A DNA stretch of 38,059 nucleotides from an uncultured Gammaproteobacteria bacterium (lineage in GTDB: Bacteria; Pseudomonadota; Gammaproteobacteria; Pseudomonadales; Pseudomonadaceae), in NCBI GenBank assembly GCA_945612235.1, contig CALZAE010000015.1, positions 1 to 38,059 on the forward strand. The letters run 5' to 3'. Shown piece after piece: positions 8,020 to 15,837 of this stretch. Position numbers and translations under genes: made by a program. Within the stretch, counting starts at the first letter, position 1; each line of letters opens with the position of its first letter. Under the pieces are notes generated by a model. That model had not been told where the DNA came from. It saw only the letters and a list, made by a program, of their open reading frames with translations, and ran no database searches.

Positions 8020-8961
8020 ATGAGTAAAGTGAGTGTGTTGGTGGTTGATGATGCATTATTTATTCGCGACTTATTGAAGAAGAGTTTGCGCGCTAACTTC
8101 CCAGGTATTCAGATTGAAGAAGCTGTGAATGGCCTTAAAGCCAAGCAGATTTTAAGTAATCAAAGTTTTGACTTGATTTTATGTGATTGGGAAATGCCAG
8201 AAATGAGCGGCTTAGAGCTGCTTGAATGGTTTCGTCAGCAGCCACAGTTTAAAACGGTGCCCTTTATTATGGTGACCAGTCGTGGCGATAAAGAAAATGT
8301 CGTACAGGCAATTCAAGCCGGCGTGACTGATTATGTGGGTAAACCCTTCACTCAAGAGCAGCTGACCAGCAAAGTGACTAAAGCGTTAACCCGCAGTGGA
8401 CGTTTAGCCGCACTGGCCGCCTCGGCGCCGGTTAAAGCGCTGAGTACAGGGGTGAGCAATGATTCTTTATCTGTACTGACCGGTCAAAAGCCTGCAGCTC
8501 CTGCAGCACAGCCTGCTATGCAGCAGCCTGTGAGTTCACCTTTACTGGCTGCAGCAGCTGCGAAACCCGCCGTCAAGCCGCGTGCAACAGTTGCTGCGCC
8601 TGCAGCAGCGAGCAGTGGTGTACGTGGCCAAGGACAGGGACGCTTGCGCTTATCCAATGGTGAGTTTGCTTGTGTGATTAAAGCGCTGAGCCTTAAAGAT
8701 GCCTTATTAGTGGTTAAGCGTACTGCCAATCTGCCGCAAGTTTTAGACAGTGCTGTCTTGGATCTAGAGCAAGGTGAAGAAGCTGAAGTAGCACGCTTAA
8801 ACGCTTATGTGCATTCAGTCAGTGCTTTAGAAGCTAAGCCTGACAGTGAGTGGTTGCAGGTCAATTGCCGTTTTGTCGACAGTGATCCGAAAAAGATGGA
8901 TTACCTTTCGCGCTTAATTGCGCGTGGCACCACTCAGCGCCACTTCAGCCCGAGTGCCTAA
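8020..8961 (+). CDS. Response regulator: receiver domain with a C-terminal PilZ-like domain
   Basis: 313 residues, AGGGAG ahead of the ATG. Residues 1-120 form an intact receiver domain: Asp10/Asp11 acidic pocket, phospho-acceptor Asp56 (LILCDWEMPEMSG), Thr/Ser switch (MVTSRGD) and Lys in GKPF. An Ala/Pro-rich linker of about 85 residues follows (about 125-205). The last about 105 residues (from RGQGRLRLSNGEF) resemble a PilZ fold, but the c-di-GMP signature is degenerate: the expected D/N-x-S-x-x-G appears as KALSLKDALL. No DNA-binding helix-turn-helix is seen. No histidine kinase is adjacent; the M23 peptidase gene follows. An equivalent response regulator/M23 pair occurs in P. aeruginosa (recalled, not checked). 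The output role is unknown. Confidence 0.85.
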   Translation: MSKVSVLVVDDALFIRDLLKKSLRANFPGIQIEEAVNGLKAKQILSNQSFDLILCDWEMPEMSGLELLEWFRQQPQFKTVPFIMVTSRGDKENVVQAIQAGVTDYVGKPFTQEQLTSKVTKALTRSGRLAALAASAPVKALSTGVSNDSLSVLTGQKPAAPAAQPAMQQPVSSPLLAAAAAKPAVKPRATVAAPAAASSGVRGQGQGRLRLSNGEFACVIKALSLKDALLVVKRTANLPQVLDSAVLDLEQGEEAEVARLNAYVHSVSALEAKPDSEWLQVNCRFVDSDPKKMDYLSRLIARGTTQRHFSPSA

Positions 8962-9084
8962 TAGCTGGTTGCCGTCACCTAGTTTCTACTGCTTACGCCA
9001 GCTCGGTCACACTTATCAGTCTATTAATTGCCAGTCACACAGAGACTGCTATGGTGTAAAGCAGGCTTGTGCATGGGGTGTGTG

Positions 9085-9981
9085 ATGTCTAAGAAAATTT
9101 TAGCAGTGCTCTGTACTGCGCTGCTCAGCTGCCAGAGCTACGCCATGACTGTGTATAAATATACCGACGCCAATGGTGTAGTGACTTATACCGATCAGGT
9201 GCAAGCTGGTGCTCAAGTGTTTGTGTTTAATGATCGTATGGTTGAGCGTGTTGAAAACGATATCAAGCTCACAACTCGTCAACATGAGCATGGCGCAACC
9301 TTGTTATTGCGTAATAATTTACATGCACCCGTTGAAGTTGAATTAGTCCTTGAACAGCAAGCTAATATTGCTGGTGGCATACAGGCGCCATTGCGCAAGG
9401 TTTTGCCTGCGCGCAGTACCACAACCTTGGTGACCTTGTTGCCCGATAATCCAGCACAGCCAGTGCAGTATACGCCTAAGTTGCGCCATGCTGTGGGTGA
9501 TCCACGCTTGCTACCTACGACCAGTCAATACTCTTTACCCTGGCATGGTGGGCCTTTTCGCCTCACTCAAGGTGCTAATGGTAAATACAGTCACTTCACG
9601 CCCAAAAGCCGCTACGCTTTAGATATCGCCATGCCCGAAGGTACGCCTATAGTGGCCGCCCGCGGTGGCGTGGTGGTTAAAGTTGAGAATCAGCAAACGG
9701 GGCGCGGTAGCAATCCTGCGGGTAACTTTGTGCGTATTTTGCACGATGACGGCACCATGGGTGTGTATTTGCATCTGCAAAAAGGTTCGGTGGGCGTCAC
9801 GCAAGGGCAGCGTGTTGCGCAAGGCTCATTGCTGGCGCGTTCTGGCAATACCGGTAATAGTACCGGGCCGCACTTACACTTTGTCGTGCAGCGCAATATA
9901 GGTTTAGCAGTCGAGTCGATTCCATTCGACTTTAATCAACCGGTCAACAGCCTGCCAAACTTTGCTGTAGGTGGCGAATAG
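9085..9981 (+). CDS. Secreted M23 (LytM) metallo-endopeptidase with N-terminal DUF4124
   Basis: 298 residues from the ATG at 9085, which follows GGGG at 9075-9078 and begins a signal peptide (MSKKILAVLCTALLSCQSYA). A Cys in LLSC makes a lipoprotein conceivable, but the box is poor. A DUF4124 segment follows directly (VYKYTDANGVVTYTD), then a beta-rich middle. The C-terminal M23 domain keeps its zinc ligands: His170, Asp180 (SHFTPKSRYALDIAM) and the HLHF pair His263/His265, with the catalytic His230 in YLHL. It should therefore cleave peptidoglycan cross-links, unlike EnvC in this window. It follows the response regulator by 123 bp and converges with ubiA, leaving 18 bp between. Confidence 0.92.
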   Translation: MSKKILAVLCTALLSCQSYAMTVYKYTDANGVVTYTDQVQAGAQVFVFNDRMVERVENDIKLTTRQHEHGATLLLRNNLHAPVEVELVLEQQANIAGGIQAPLRKVLPARSTTTLVTLLPDNPAQPVQYTPKLRHAVGDPRLLPTTSQYSLPWHGGPFRLTQGANGKYSHFTPKSRYALDIAMPEGTPIVAARGGVVVKVENQQTGRGSNPAGNFVRILHDDGTMGVYLHLQKGSVGVTQGQRVAQGSLLARSGNTGNSTGPHLHFVVQRNIGLAVESIPFDFNQPVNSLPNFAVGGE

Positions 9982-9999
9982 GCGCCCGTATCGCTGCGC

Positions 10000-10893
10000 T
10001 TAACCGGTAAAAGTATAGTGCGCAATAATGCCGAGTAAAATAGCAAAGCCGGCCCAGTGATTATGTAAGAACGCTTCCAGTGCTGATTGCGCATCGCGTT
10101 GACGAGTGTGGCGAAACTCCCAGATAAAGCATACTGCAGCGCCCAGTAGACCTAAATAAAAGTAACCGCCCAGTCCAAAGCTATTGCCCGCTAACAACAG
10201 TAAAAATAGCGCGCCAGCTTGTAGGCTCAGAATAATCGCGCGATCTGCGCTGCCAAATAAGACAGCAGTGGACTTAACCCCAATTTTTAAATCATCCTCG
10301 CGGTCACTCATGGCGTAGTAGGTGTCATAAGCAATGGTCCACAGTAGATTCGCCAGATAAATCAGCCATACCGCGCTGGGTACCGAGCCTTTTTCTGCAC
10401 TAAAGGCCAGTAAAATACTGCATGAATAGGCTGCACCAAGAGCGACCTGTGGGTAATGGGTATAACGTTTAGTAAAAGGGTATAGAGCAGCTAAACCAAC
10501 AGCTAAAAAGGCCCAGTAGAGGGTTTGCGTGCTGGTAAAAAGCACCAATACAAAGCTGATTGCAATCAGGGTCGCAAAAGCTATCAGAGCTTCTTTAGCA
10601 GTGACTCTGCCGGTGACAATGGGGCGGCCTTTGGTGCGTGCCACATCACCATCAATGCCACGGTCAGCAAAGTCATTGATGGCACAGCCAGCCGAGCGCA
10701 TTAAAATCACGCCTAGGATAAAAATGATTAGGTTTTTAAGACTGGGTGCACCATCACCGGCAATCCATAGAGCCCAGAGTGTGGGCCACATCAGCAGATA
10801 AATACCAATGGGGCGGTCCAGGCGCAGCAACTGAATAAAATCCCAAGCGCGAGGGTGCAGACGATTGAAGGATTTTAATAGTTGTAGATACAT
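10000..10893 (-). CDS. ubiA: 4-hydroxybenzoate octaprenyltransferase UbiA
   Basis: Integral membrane prenyltransferase joining the polyprenyl side chain to 4-hydroxybenzoate in ubiquinone synthesis. It has 297 residues and about eight or nine membrane helices. Both Asp-rich Mg2+/diphosphate motifs are visible: NDFADRGID (73-81) and [13 protein letters not shown] (about 190-202). [19 protein letters not shown] at the N-terminus is typical. The ATG is preceded by GGAG at 6 bp. It is 36 bp downstream of ubiC, which makes its substrate, so ubiC-ubiA is an operon. Confidence 0.97.
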   Translation of the reverse strand: MYLQLLKSFNRLHPRAWDFIQLLRLDRPIGIYLLMWPTLWALWIAGDGAPSLKNLIIFILGVILMRSAGCAINDFADRGIDGDVARTKGRPIVTGRVTAKEALIAFATLIAISFVLVLFTSTQTLYWAFLAVGLAALYPFTKRYTHYPQVALGAAYSCSILLAFSAEKGSVPSAVWLIYLANLLWTIAYDTYYAMSDREDDLKIGVKSTAVLFGSADRAIILSLQAGALFLLLLAGNSFGLGGYFYLGLLGAAVCFIWEFRHTRQRDAQSALEAFLHNHWAGFAILLGIIAHYTFTG

Positions 10894-10929
10894 ACAAGGC
10901 TCCGCAAGACAGGCTGAGATGGTTAATAT

Positions 10930-11499
10930 TTAAAGAGTATTAAAGTCTAAATGTTGAGTATCTTGCCAAAGTTGTGGCAGAAAAACTTCAGCAACCAGTA
11001 CCCCTAAGGTGTTTTTAGTAAAACATGAACGGCGCGCCCATACCCTTGTGTGCTGCTGTGTCAGAGATTGCACCTGGGCAGGCAGCTCTTGGCTGGGCAA
11101 GCGACGAATATACATAGCGCCACGGTTAAAAGCTGGTTGGCTAAATAAAATGGCACCCAGTGAACGCGTACCTAATTGGTCAATATTAAAATCAGAGTGG
11201 TATAAGGCGGCCTGACTGGCCACGCTACGGGCAAAGACCCAAGGTTTTGCACCATCGCACAACAGCACTTCGCGCACCCAGCCACAGCTGCCGTCGCTGA
11301 TATGCAGTGTTTGGCATTCGTCTGCAGTCAGTGTTTGCCAGCCTTCTGCGAGCAGCTTCACGGTAAAAGCGGTACTGCACAACTGGGTTAAGCGTTGCGT
11401 GAGCGAGCCTTGATCAAACAGCCAATCATTCAGCTCGGCGCAAGGTGTAGGAGTTGTCTGCCAGTTGCTGGCGAGAGTCTTGGGCGCAGTGATGGACAC
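10930..11499 (-). CDS. ubiC: Chorismate pyruvate-lyase UbiC
   Basis: Cytosolic enzyme converting chorismate to 4-hydroxybenzoate and pyruvate, the first committed step of ubiquinone synthesis. 189 residues starting with a GTG; no better in-frame start exists and the Shine-Dalgarno is poor, so the exact N-terminus is uncertain. The conserved active-site Arg76 (WVREVLL) and Glu171 (LVAEVFLP) are present, as is the ALYHSDF region. It runs into ubiA on the same strand. The upstream side faces the HU gene divergently, over a 221-bp gap with several palindromes. Confidence 0.93.
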   Translation of the reverse strand: MSITAPKTLASNWQTTPTPCAELNDWLFDQGSLTQRLTQLCSTAFTVKLLAEGWQTLTADECQTLHISDGSCGWVREVLLCDGAKPWVFARSVASQAALYHSDFNIDQLGTRSLGAILFSQPAFNRGAMYIRRLPSQELPAQVQSLTQQHTRVWARRSCFTKNTLGVLVAEVFLPQLWQDTQHLDFNTL

Positions 11500-11630
11500 G
11501 GTACGGGCTACTTACTAGAAATGTCGCACAAGTTTAGCACGGCTGTGACTATGGTTTTAGTGTGCGATGGCTGGAATCGATTAACTGATGTGGGTTTGTG
11601 TGCTGGCGCTCAGTAGATAAATAATCTCAA

Positions 11631-11683
11631 GACTGGCCAGTCAAGAATTGGCATGCCATGCTTTAGCTCTGTGCATAGTGCAC
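11631..11683. promoter_or_regulatory. Three consecutive perfect palindromes upstream of the HU gene
   Basis: GACTGGCCAGTC (11631-11642), TGGCATGCCA (11649-11658) and GTGCATAGTGCAC (11671-11683) sit within 53 bp in the ubiC-HU divergent gap. The last ends 37 bp before the HU start codon. Their spacing suggests operator or architectural-protein sites, but no regulator can be named from the sequence. Confidence 0.5.
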
Positions 11684-11720
11684 GCGTAATATTATCTAAT
11701 AAAAACAAGTGAGGCCGGAT

Positions 11721-12002
11721 ATGCTTAAACCAGAATTGGTTGCAGCCATTGCAGATAAAACTAATCTTAGCAAAGATCAAGCAGGCCAACTGCTTAATAC
11801 GCTATTAGAAGAAATCACCCATGCACTGGCCAAGGATGATTCTGTAACTTTGATTGGTTTTGGCTCTTTTGTACGACGTCATCGTGGTGCGCGTACGGGT
11901 AAAAACCCACAAACCGGTGAGCCGCTCACAATTAAGGCTAGTAATACCGTGGCTTTTAAGCCCGGTAAGCAATTAAAAGAAGCTGTAGCGCAAAGCCAAT
12001 AA
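11721..12002 (+). CDS. HU-family DNA-binding protein
   Basis: 93-residue nucleoid protein forming dimers that bend DNA. The ATG at 11721 follows GAGG; the GTG at 11709 would extend into the Shine-Dalgarno. Family features: KPELVAAIADKTNLSKDQAGQLLN dimerising helices, the GFGSFVRRHRGARTGKNPQTGE beta-arm (residues about 46-68) and the KASNTVAFKPGKQLK end. It belongs to the HU branch rather than IHF, judging by KNPQTG and its overall form. It is probably a second, non-hupB paralogue, as found at this position in Pseudomonas (recalled). A short hairpin follows. Confidence 0.93.
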   Translation: MLKPELVAAIADKTNLSKDQAGQLLNTLLEEITHALAKDDSVTLIGFGSFVRRHRGARTGKNPQTGEPLTIKASNTVAFKPGKQLKEAVAQSQ

Positions 12003-12010
12003 CACCGCAT

Positions 12011-12041
12011 GCCCTGCAGAGACAATACATGCGTGCAGGGC
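12011..12041 (+). terminator. Hairpin after the HU gene
   Basis: GCCCTGCA (12011-12018) pairs with TGCAGGGC (12034-12041) across a 15-nt loop, and flanking GCAT/ATGC can extend it with a bulge. It starts 8 bp after the stop codon. The downstream tract is AT-rich but not a T-run, so terminator function is only probable. Confidence 0.45.
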
Positions 12042-12114
12042 AATGCAATTATACCTCTGATGATAGTACAACCCTCATTGCCTAATAAGCACAACTCAGC
12101 ACTTGGAACTTTTG

Positions 12115-12501
12115 ATGAAATTTCGTTTTTTACTTTGGGCGCTTGGCCGCATGATGAGCAAGGCCAGCAAGACTAATAGCGCTTTCCAGCAGCAGCTGGA
12201 CGGTAAAGACTTAACCTTTATGTTGCATACACTGGACGGTAAGGTTGCACGCCACTTTGTGGTGGCTAATAACCGTGTTGAAAGCCGCTCGGGCGTAGCT
12301 CAAAATCCGGCTTTTTCTATTGGTTTTAAAGATGCAGCCTTTGGTTTTGCGACCATGCAAGCTAAAAACAAGCAGTTGGCTTTTATGCAGGGCATTCAGG
12401 ATAAAAATATTCAGATCCAAGGCAACACTATGCTGGTGATGTGGTTCCAAGGTTTAATGAAATACTTAATGCCGAAAAAAGCTAAACCAAAAACCCTATA
12501 A
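12115..12501 (+). CDS. SCP2 sterol-binding domain protein
   Basis: 128 residues from the ATG at 12115, which is preceded by GGA; an in-frame TTG at 12103 adds four residues. The body (residues about 25-115) has the SCP2 pattern: DLTFMLHTLDGKVARHFVVANNRVES, NPAFSIGFKDAAFGFATM, and IQIQGNTMLVMWFQGLMKYLMP. This small domain binds lipids in a hydrophobic tunnel; in bacteria its relatives include UbiJ, but this protein is shorter and its ligand is unknown. The N-terminus MKFRFLLWALGRMM is hydrophobic and basic and could touch the membrane. The neighbours are HU upstream and comM convergent downstream. Confidence 0.8.
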   Translation: MKFRFLLWALGRMMSKASKTNSAFQQQLDGKDLTFMLHTLDGKVARHFVVANNRVESRSGVAQNPAFSIGFKDAAFGFATMQAKNKQLAFMQGIQDKNIQIQGNTMLVMWFQGLMKYLMPKKAKPKTL

Positions 12502-12504
12502 TAG

Positions 12505-12559
12505 AAAAATTCAGCAGCGGCCTATCATTCAGTACACAGGACTGTAGGGCGCTGCTGAA
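12505..12559 (-). terminator. Intrinsic terminator after comM (minus strand)
   Basis: Perfect 10-bp stem TTCAGCAGCG (12510-12519) with CGCTGCTGAA (12550-12559) and a 30-nt loop. Read on the minus strand it is followed by five Ts (12509-12505), and it begins 3 bp after the comM stop. It may also stop the convergent SCP2 gene. Confidence 0.7.
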
Positions 12560-12562
12560 GTA

Positions 12563-14059
12563 TTATTGTTGCTCGTTAAACCGATATTGCAAAGCTTCGG
12601 CAAGGTGTCCGCGAGCAATAGCCGTACTGTTGTCTAAGTCAGCTAAAGTGCGTGCCACTTTGAGCACTCTATGGGTGGAGCGTAAGGATAAGTTTAGGCG
12701 CTCGCTGGCTTGTTCCAGCCAGATGCGATCATCATCTAGCAGAACGCAATGTTCGCGTAATGCGTTTAAGTCGAGTTGCGCATTGCTGCAGCCTTGACGT
12801 TTGAGCTGCCGCTCACGTGCTGCGCATACCTGTTCTACAGCCTGAGCTGAGCTGGTGCCTGGGTCTTTTGGCTGGCGCAAGGATGTGGCTTCACGTGCGA
12901 CACTAACATGTAAGTCAATGCGGTCAAGCAGAGGCCCTGAGAGCTTGTTGCGATAACGCTGTACTTGTTCTGGGGTGCAGCGACAGCGCCCGTTGGGGTC
13001 ACCAAAATAGCCACAAGGGCAGGGGTTCATCGCCGCGACCAATTGAAAACGTGCCGGAAAGCGCACTTTACTATGGGCGCGCGCAATCACAATGTAGCCC
13101 GATTCCAAAGGCTCACGCAGCACTTCCAAGACTTTACGATCAAATTCAGGCAACTCATCAAGAAATAAAATTCCTTGATGAGCCAAGCTGATTTCACCCG
13201 GTCGTGGCCGCGCGCTGCCACCCACTAACGCAGGGGCTGAAGCGCTGTGATGGGGCTGGCGAAAGGGGCGTTGTGGCCAACTGCGTAAAGGTTCAATACT
13301 GACTACCGATTGTACGGCTGCCACTTCTAAGGCTTCGCTTTCAGTTAAGGGCGGTAATAAACCGGGTAGGCGACTGGCCAGTAAGGTTTTTCCAGTGCCG
13401 GGCGGTCCGCTTAAAAGTAGATTATGTTGACCCGCCGCGGCTACCACCAAAGCACGTTTGGCTGCATGTTGGCCTTGTACTTCAAGTAGGTCAGGGTAGG
13501 AGGGTGGTCGTGCAACTAAGCCTTGTGATTGATAGGGCTGCAGAACTTGCTGTTGATTAAAATGGCTGACCAACTCCAGTAAGTGTTCAATGGCATAGAC
13601 TTTTAAACCGCTGGCCAGACAGGCTTCTTCGGCATTCTCCAAAGCCACCACTAAAGCACGGCCGGCATCGCGAGCGGCCAAAGCGGCAGGTAATACACCA
13701 CGCACCGGTCGCACGTGGCCGGAGAGGGCCAGTTCGCCCAAGCATTCAAAGTTATCTAGACAACCACCGGGCAGTTGTGCGCTGGCCGCCAGCAAGCCTA
13801 GGGCAATGGCTAAATCAAAGCGCCCACCTTCCTTGGGTAGGTCTGCTGGCGCTAAGTTTAAAGTGATACGTTTACGTGGAAACTCCAGCGCACTGTTTAA
13901 AATAGCGCTGCGTACACGGTCTTTGCTTTCGCGTACGGCGGTTTCGGGTAAACCCACTATGGTTAATGACGGCAAGCCATTGGTGAGATGAATTTCCACG
14001 CTGACAGCCGGGGCTTCCACACCAATTTGCGCCCGACTATGAATAATAGCGAGAGACAT
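12563..14059 (-). CDS. comM: ComM/YifB family AAA+ ATPase (Mg-chelatase-like)
   Basis: 498 residues from the ATG at 14059, which follows a strong AAGGAGG; the in-frame extension to 14101 is not needed. An N-terminal Lon-S5-like domain (about 20-140) is followed by the Mg-chelatase-type AAA+ module: Walker A GPPGTGKT at 218-225, Walker B GILFLDELPEF, and a Cys-rich insert MNPCPCGYFGDPNGRCRC. ComM is a hexameric helicase that promotes branch migration during integration of DNA taken up by transformation. It is widespread and also found in species not known to be competent. ubiK lies upstream on the same strand. Confidence 0.94.
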   Translation of the reverse strand: MSLAIIHSRAQIGVEAPAVSVEIHLTNGLPSLTIVGLPETAVRESKDRVRSAILNSALEFPRKRITLNLAPADLPKEGGRFDLAIALGLLAASAQLPGGCLDNFECLGELALSGHVRPVRGVLPAALAARDAGRALVVALENAEEACLASGLKVYAIEHLLELVSHFNQQQVLQPYQSQGLVARPPSYPDLLEVQGQHAAKRALVVAAAGQHNLLLSGPPGTGKTLLASRLPGLLPPLTESEALEVAAVQSVVSIEPLRSWPQRPFRQPHHSASAPALVGGSARPRPGEISLAHQGILFLDELPEFDRKVLEVLREPLESGYIVIARAHSKVRFPARFQLVAAMNPCPCGYFGDPNGRCRCTPEQVQRYRNKLSGPLLDRIDLHVSVAREATSLRQPKDPGTSSAQAVEQVCAARERQLKRQGCSNAQLDLNALREHCVLLDDDRIWLEQASERLNLSLRSTHRVLKVARTLADLDNSTAIARGHLAEALQYRFNEQQ

Positions 14060-14152
14060 AGATCCTCCTTGATCATATGTAGAAAAACGCCGCTTAATCA
14101 AGCAAGCGGTAAAGTTTGACTTAAAGAAAGCTTTGATTAATTCAGTATCTCC

Positions 14153-14416
14153 TTAAGGCTGGGGTGCTTGTCTGAGTTGCTCTTCGAGCGCCGCCACAGT
14201 GCTTTCTAGTGCTTCCAGACGTGCACGGGTGCGTGCTAGGACTACCATTTGACTGTCAAACTCTTCACGACTGACTAAATCCAGCTTGCTGAATGTGCTT
14301 TGCACCAAAGCTTTGAACTGGGCTTCAATTTCAGCACGCGGCAATGGCATGTCGCTACCTAATAAACGTCCAGCATGGGTGCTGAGGCTATCGAGTAAGG
14401 CTTTGGGCGGTAACAT
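14153..14416 (-). CDS. ubiK: Ubiquinone biosynthesis accessory factor UbiK (YqiC family)
   Basis: 87-residue coiled-coil protein. It starts MLPPKALLDSLSTHAGRLL, followed by the DLVSREEFDSQMVVLARTRARLEALESTVAALEEQL helix that is the family signature. In E. coli UbiK trimerises, binds UbiJ and aids the late ubiquinone-synthesis complex under oxygen. AAGGA precedes the ATG at 14416. comM lies 93 bp downstream on the same strand. ubiA and ubiC lie about 3 kb away in a separate unit. Confidence 0.93.
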   Translation of the reverse strand: MLPPKALLDSLSTHAGRLLGSDMPLPRAEIEAQFKALVQSTFSKLDLVSREEFDSQMVVLARTRARLEALESTVAALEEQLRQAPQP

Positions 14417-14516
14417 AATGGTATTCCTTAAAAATGATGATTTCAGTTTAGCACGTCATGGTAAATATGAATCTTTAGCAAAGCTAAGAGAAGCAAGGCA
14501 ATCTTGAGTATAATGC

Positions 14517-14534
14517 TTGGCCTTAATAACGCTT
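14517..14534 (+). promoter_or_regulatory. Possible sigma-54 promoter element for glnK
   Basis: TTGGCCTTAATAACGCTT has the invariant GG-N10-GC spacing of sigma-54 promoters, and the C after GG and the T after GC also fit. The other consensus positions are poor. It lies 170 bp before the glnK start. glnK is commonly under NtrC/sigma-54 control in proteobacteria. I could not recognise NtrC sites. Confidence 0.25.
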
Positions 14535-14661
14535 GATTGTTGTTTGGGCAAATGATGTGTTGTGTTTATCGGCTTGCTCAAATAATGTGTTTGCCAACTG
14601 TGTTATTACATCTGTAGATGACGCTAGTCACGCTGCTAGGCTAGTGCGTTTAAACAGGTTC

Positions 14662-14677
14662 ACCATTCTCGAATGGT
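14662..14677 (+). promoter_or_regulatory. Inverted repeat in the glnK leader
   Basis: ACCATTC-TC-GAATGGT, perfect 7-bp arms, 26 bp ahead of the glnK ATG and 15 bp before its GGAGAG ribosome-binding site. With a 2-nt centre it suits a protein-bound operator better than an RNA hairpin. The binding factor is unknown. Confidence 0.45.
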
Positions 14678-14688
14678 AAGTCATTTAA

Positions 14689-15042
<354 letters not shown>

Positions 15043-15111
15043 ACGCATGGCGAGTGTGTTCAACATGATTTAGCAGAGTAAAATCAAGCATAATTTACTG
15101 TGCATTTATAC

Positions 15112-15155
15112 GACTAAGGCGTAGCTCTAAAAAGGGTTGCGCCTTAGTCTTTTTT
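15112..15155 (+). terminator. Intrinsic terminator after glnK
   Basis: Perfect 10-bp stem GACTAAGGCG (15112-15121) with CGCCTTAGTC (15140-15149), 18-nt loop, followed by a six-T run. It shows that glnK ends as a monocistronic unit or as the last gene of its transcript. Confidence 0.88.
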
Positions 15156-15423
15156 ACGCCTAAATATAGGCTCTATGGCGGGTAAGCAAGCTGTTTTCAT
15201 AAAAATTAAAAAAGAAGTTTTTCCCATGGTTATTTTCTTTTTATCACACTAGAATGCGCGCCCAACGCATCACAGTGATTGCCAGTTGGCAGCGGTAGCT
15301 GTGCTCTACACAGAGTGTTGCCATCCAGTATTGCTGTAACGGTGCGAAACCCAATTCAGGTGCTAAATACCTTTGGCGCCCCGATTTAAAACTATCTTGC
15401 TGAAGGCAGGCTTGAGGTTGACT
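15156..15423 (+). promoter_or_regulatory. Long structured upstream region of sutA
   Basis: No gene is seen in this 268-bp stretch. The first 90 bp are AT-rich (a plausible promoter zone, with TAGAAT at 15250-15255 but no good -35). The rest holds a near-continuous fold at 15262-15289 (CCAAC/GTTGG outside, GC/GC and ATCA/TGAT inside, two bulges) and a hairpin CTGTG-CTCTA-CACAG at 15299-15313. TTGAGG at 15412-15417 is the sutA ribosome-binding site. Confidence 0.4.
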
Positions 15424-15744
15424 ATGTTTGATGATGAGTTAGAAACAGACGATTTAGATGTTGTGGACGATAGCGATCTAGATACTGATGATATCAGTTT
15501 GGACGATGTTGAAGACACCGATGAGATTGACGATGGTGAAATAGACGACAGTCTAGATGATGGTTCTGATGCTGTTGTAGCGCCAGTACGTGCTAAAGCC
15601 AAAGCTAAAACAGCGATCAACGAAGATGATTTACCATCCGTTGAGGCCAAGCAGAAAGAGCGTGACGCACTGGCTAAGGCCATGGAAGAGTTTTTGTCAC
15701 GTGGTGGTAAAGTACAAGAAGTCGATAATAAAATTGATGTGTAA
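15424..15744 (+). CDS. sutA: SutA-like transcriptional regulator (small acidic RNA-polymerase-binding protein)
   Basis: 106 residues from the ATG at 15424, 6 bp after TTGAGG; the frame extends upstream only without support. Residues 1-50 are extremely acidic (repeated DD, DE and ED). A short Ala/Lys tract follows (APVRAKAKAK), then the conserved helix LPSVEAKQKERDALAKAMEEFLSRGGKVQEV. This arrangement matches P. aeruginosa SutA, an intrinsically disordered protein that binds RNA polymerase and raises transcription of ribosomal and maintenance genes during slow growth. The C-terminus stops soon after KVQEV, whereas I recall a longer basic tail in the P. aeruginosa protein. It sits two genes from ubiK, as in Pseudomonas. 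Confidence 0.85.
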   Translation: MFDDELETDDLDVVDDSDLDTDDISLDDVEDTDEIDDGEIDDSLDDGSDAVVAPVRAKAKAKTAINEDDLPSVEAKQKERDALAKAMEEFLSRGGKVQEVDNKIDV

Positions 15745-15761
15745 ATACCGCAATTAGCATT

Positions 15762-15810
15762 ACCAGAGCAACGATCAAGCACGGCTGGGAACCTGATCGT
15801 TGCTTATGGT
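15762..15810. terminator. Hairpin between convergent sutA and thioesterase genes
   Basis: Perfect 10-bp inverted repeat GCAACGATCA (15768-15777) with TGATCGTTGC (15794-15803), extended across a mismatch by ACCA/TGGT. It is centred between two converging stop codons. T-runs are lacking on both sides, so efficiency is uncertain. Confidence 0.55.
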
Positions 15811-15837
15811 GATTGTGTGGATTTGGCTTGCGCCATA

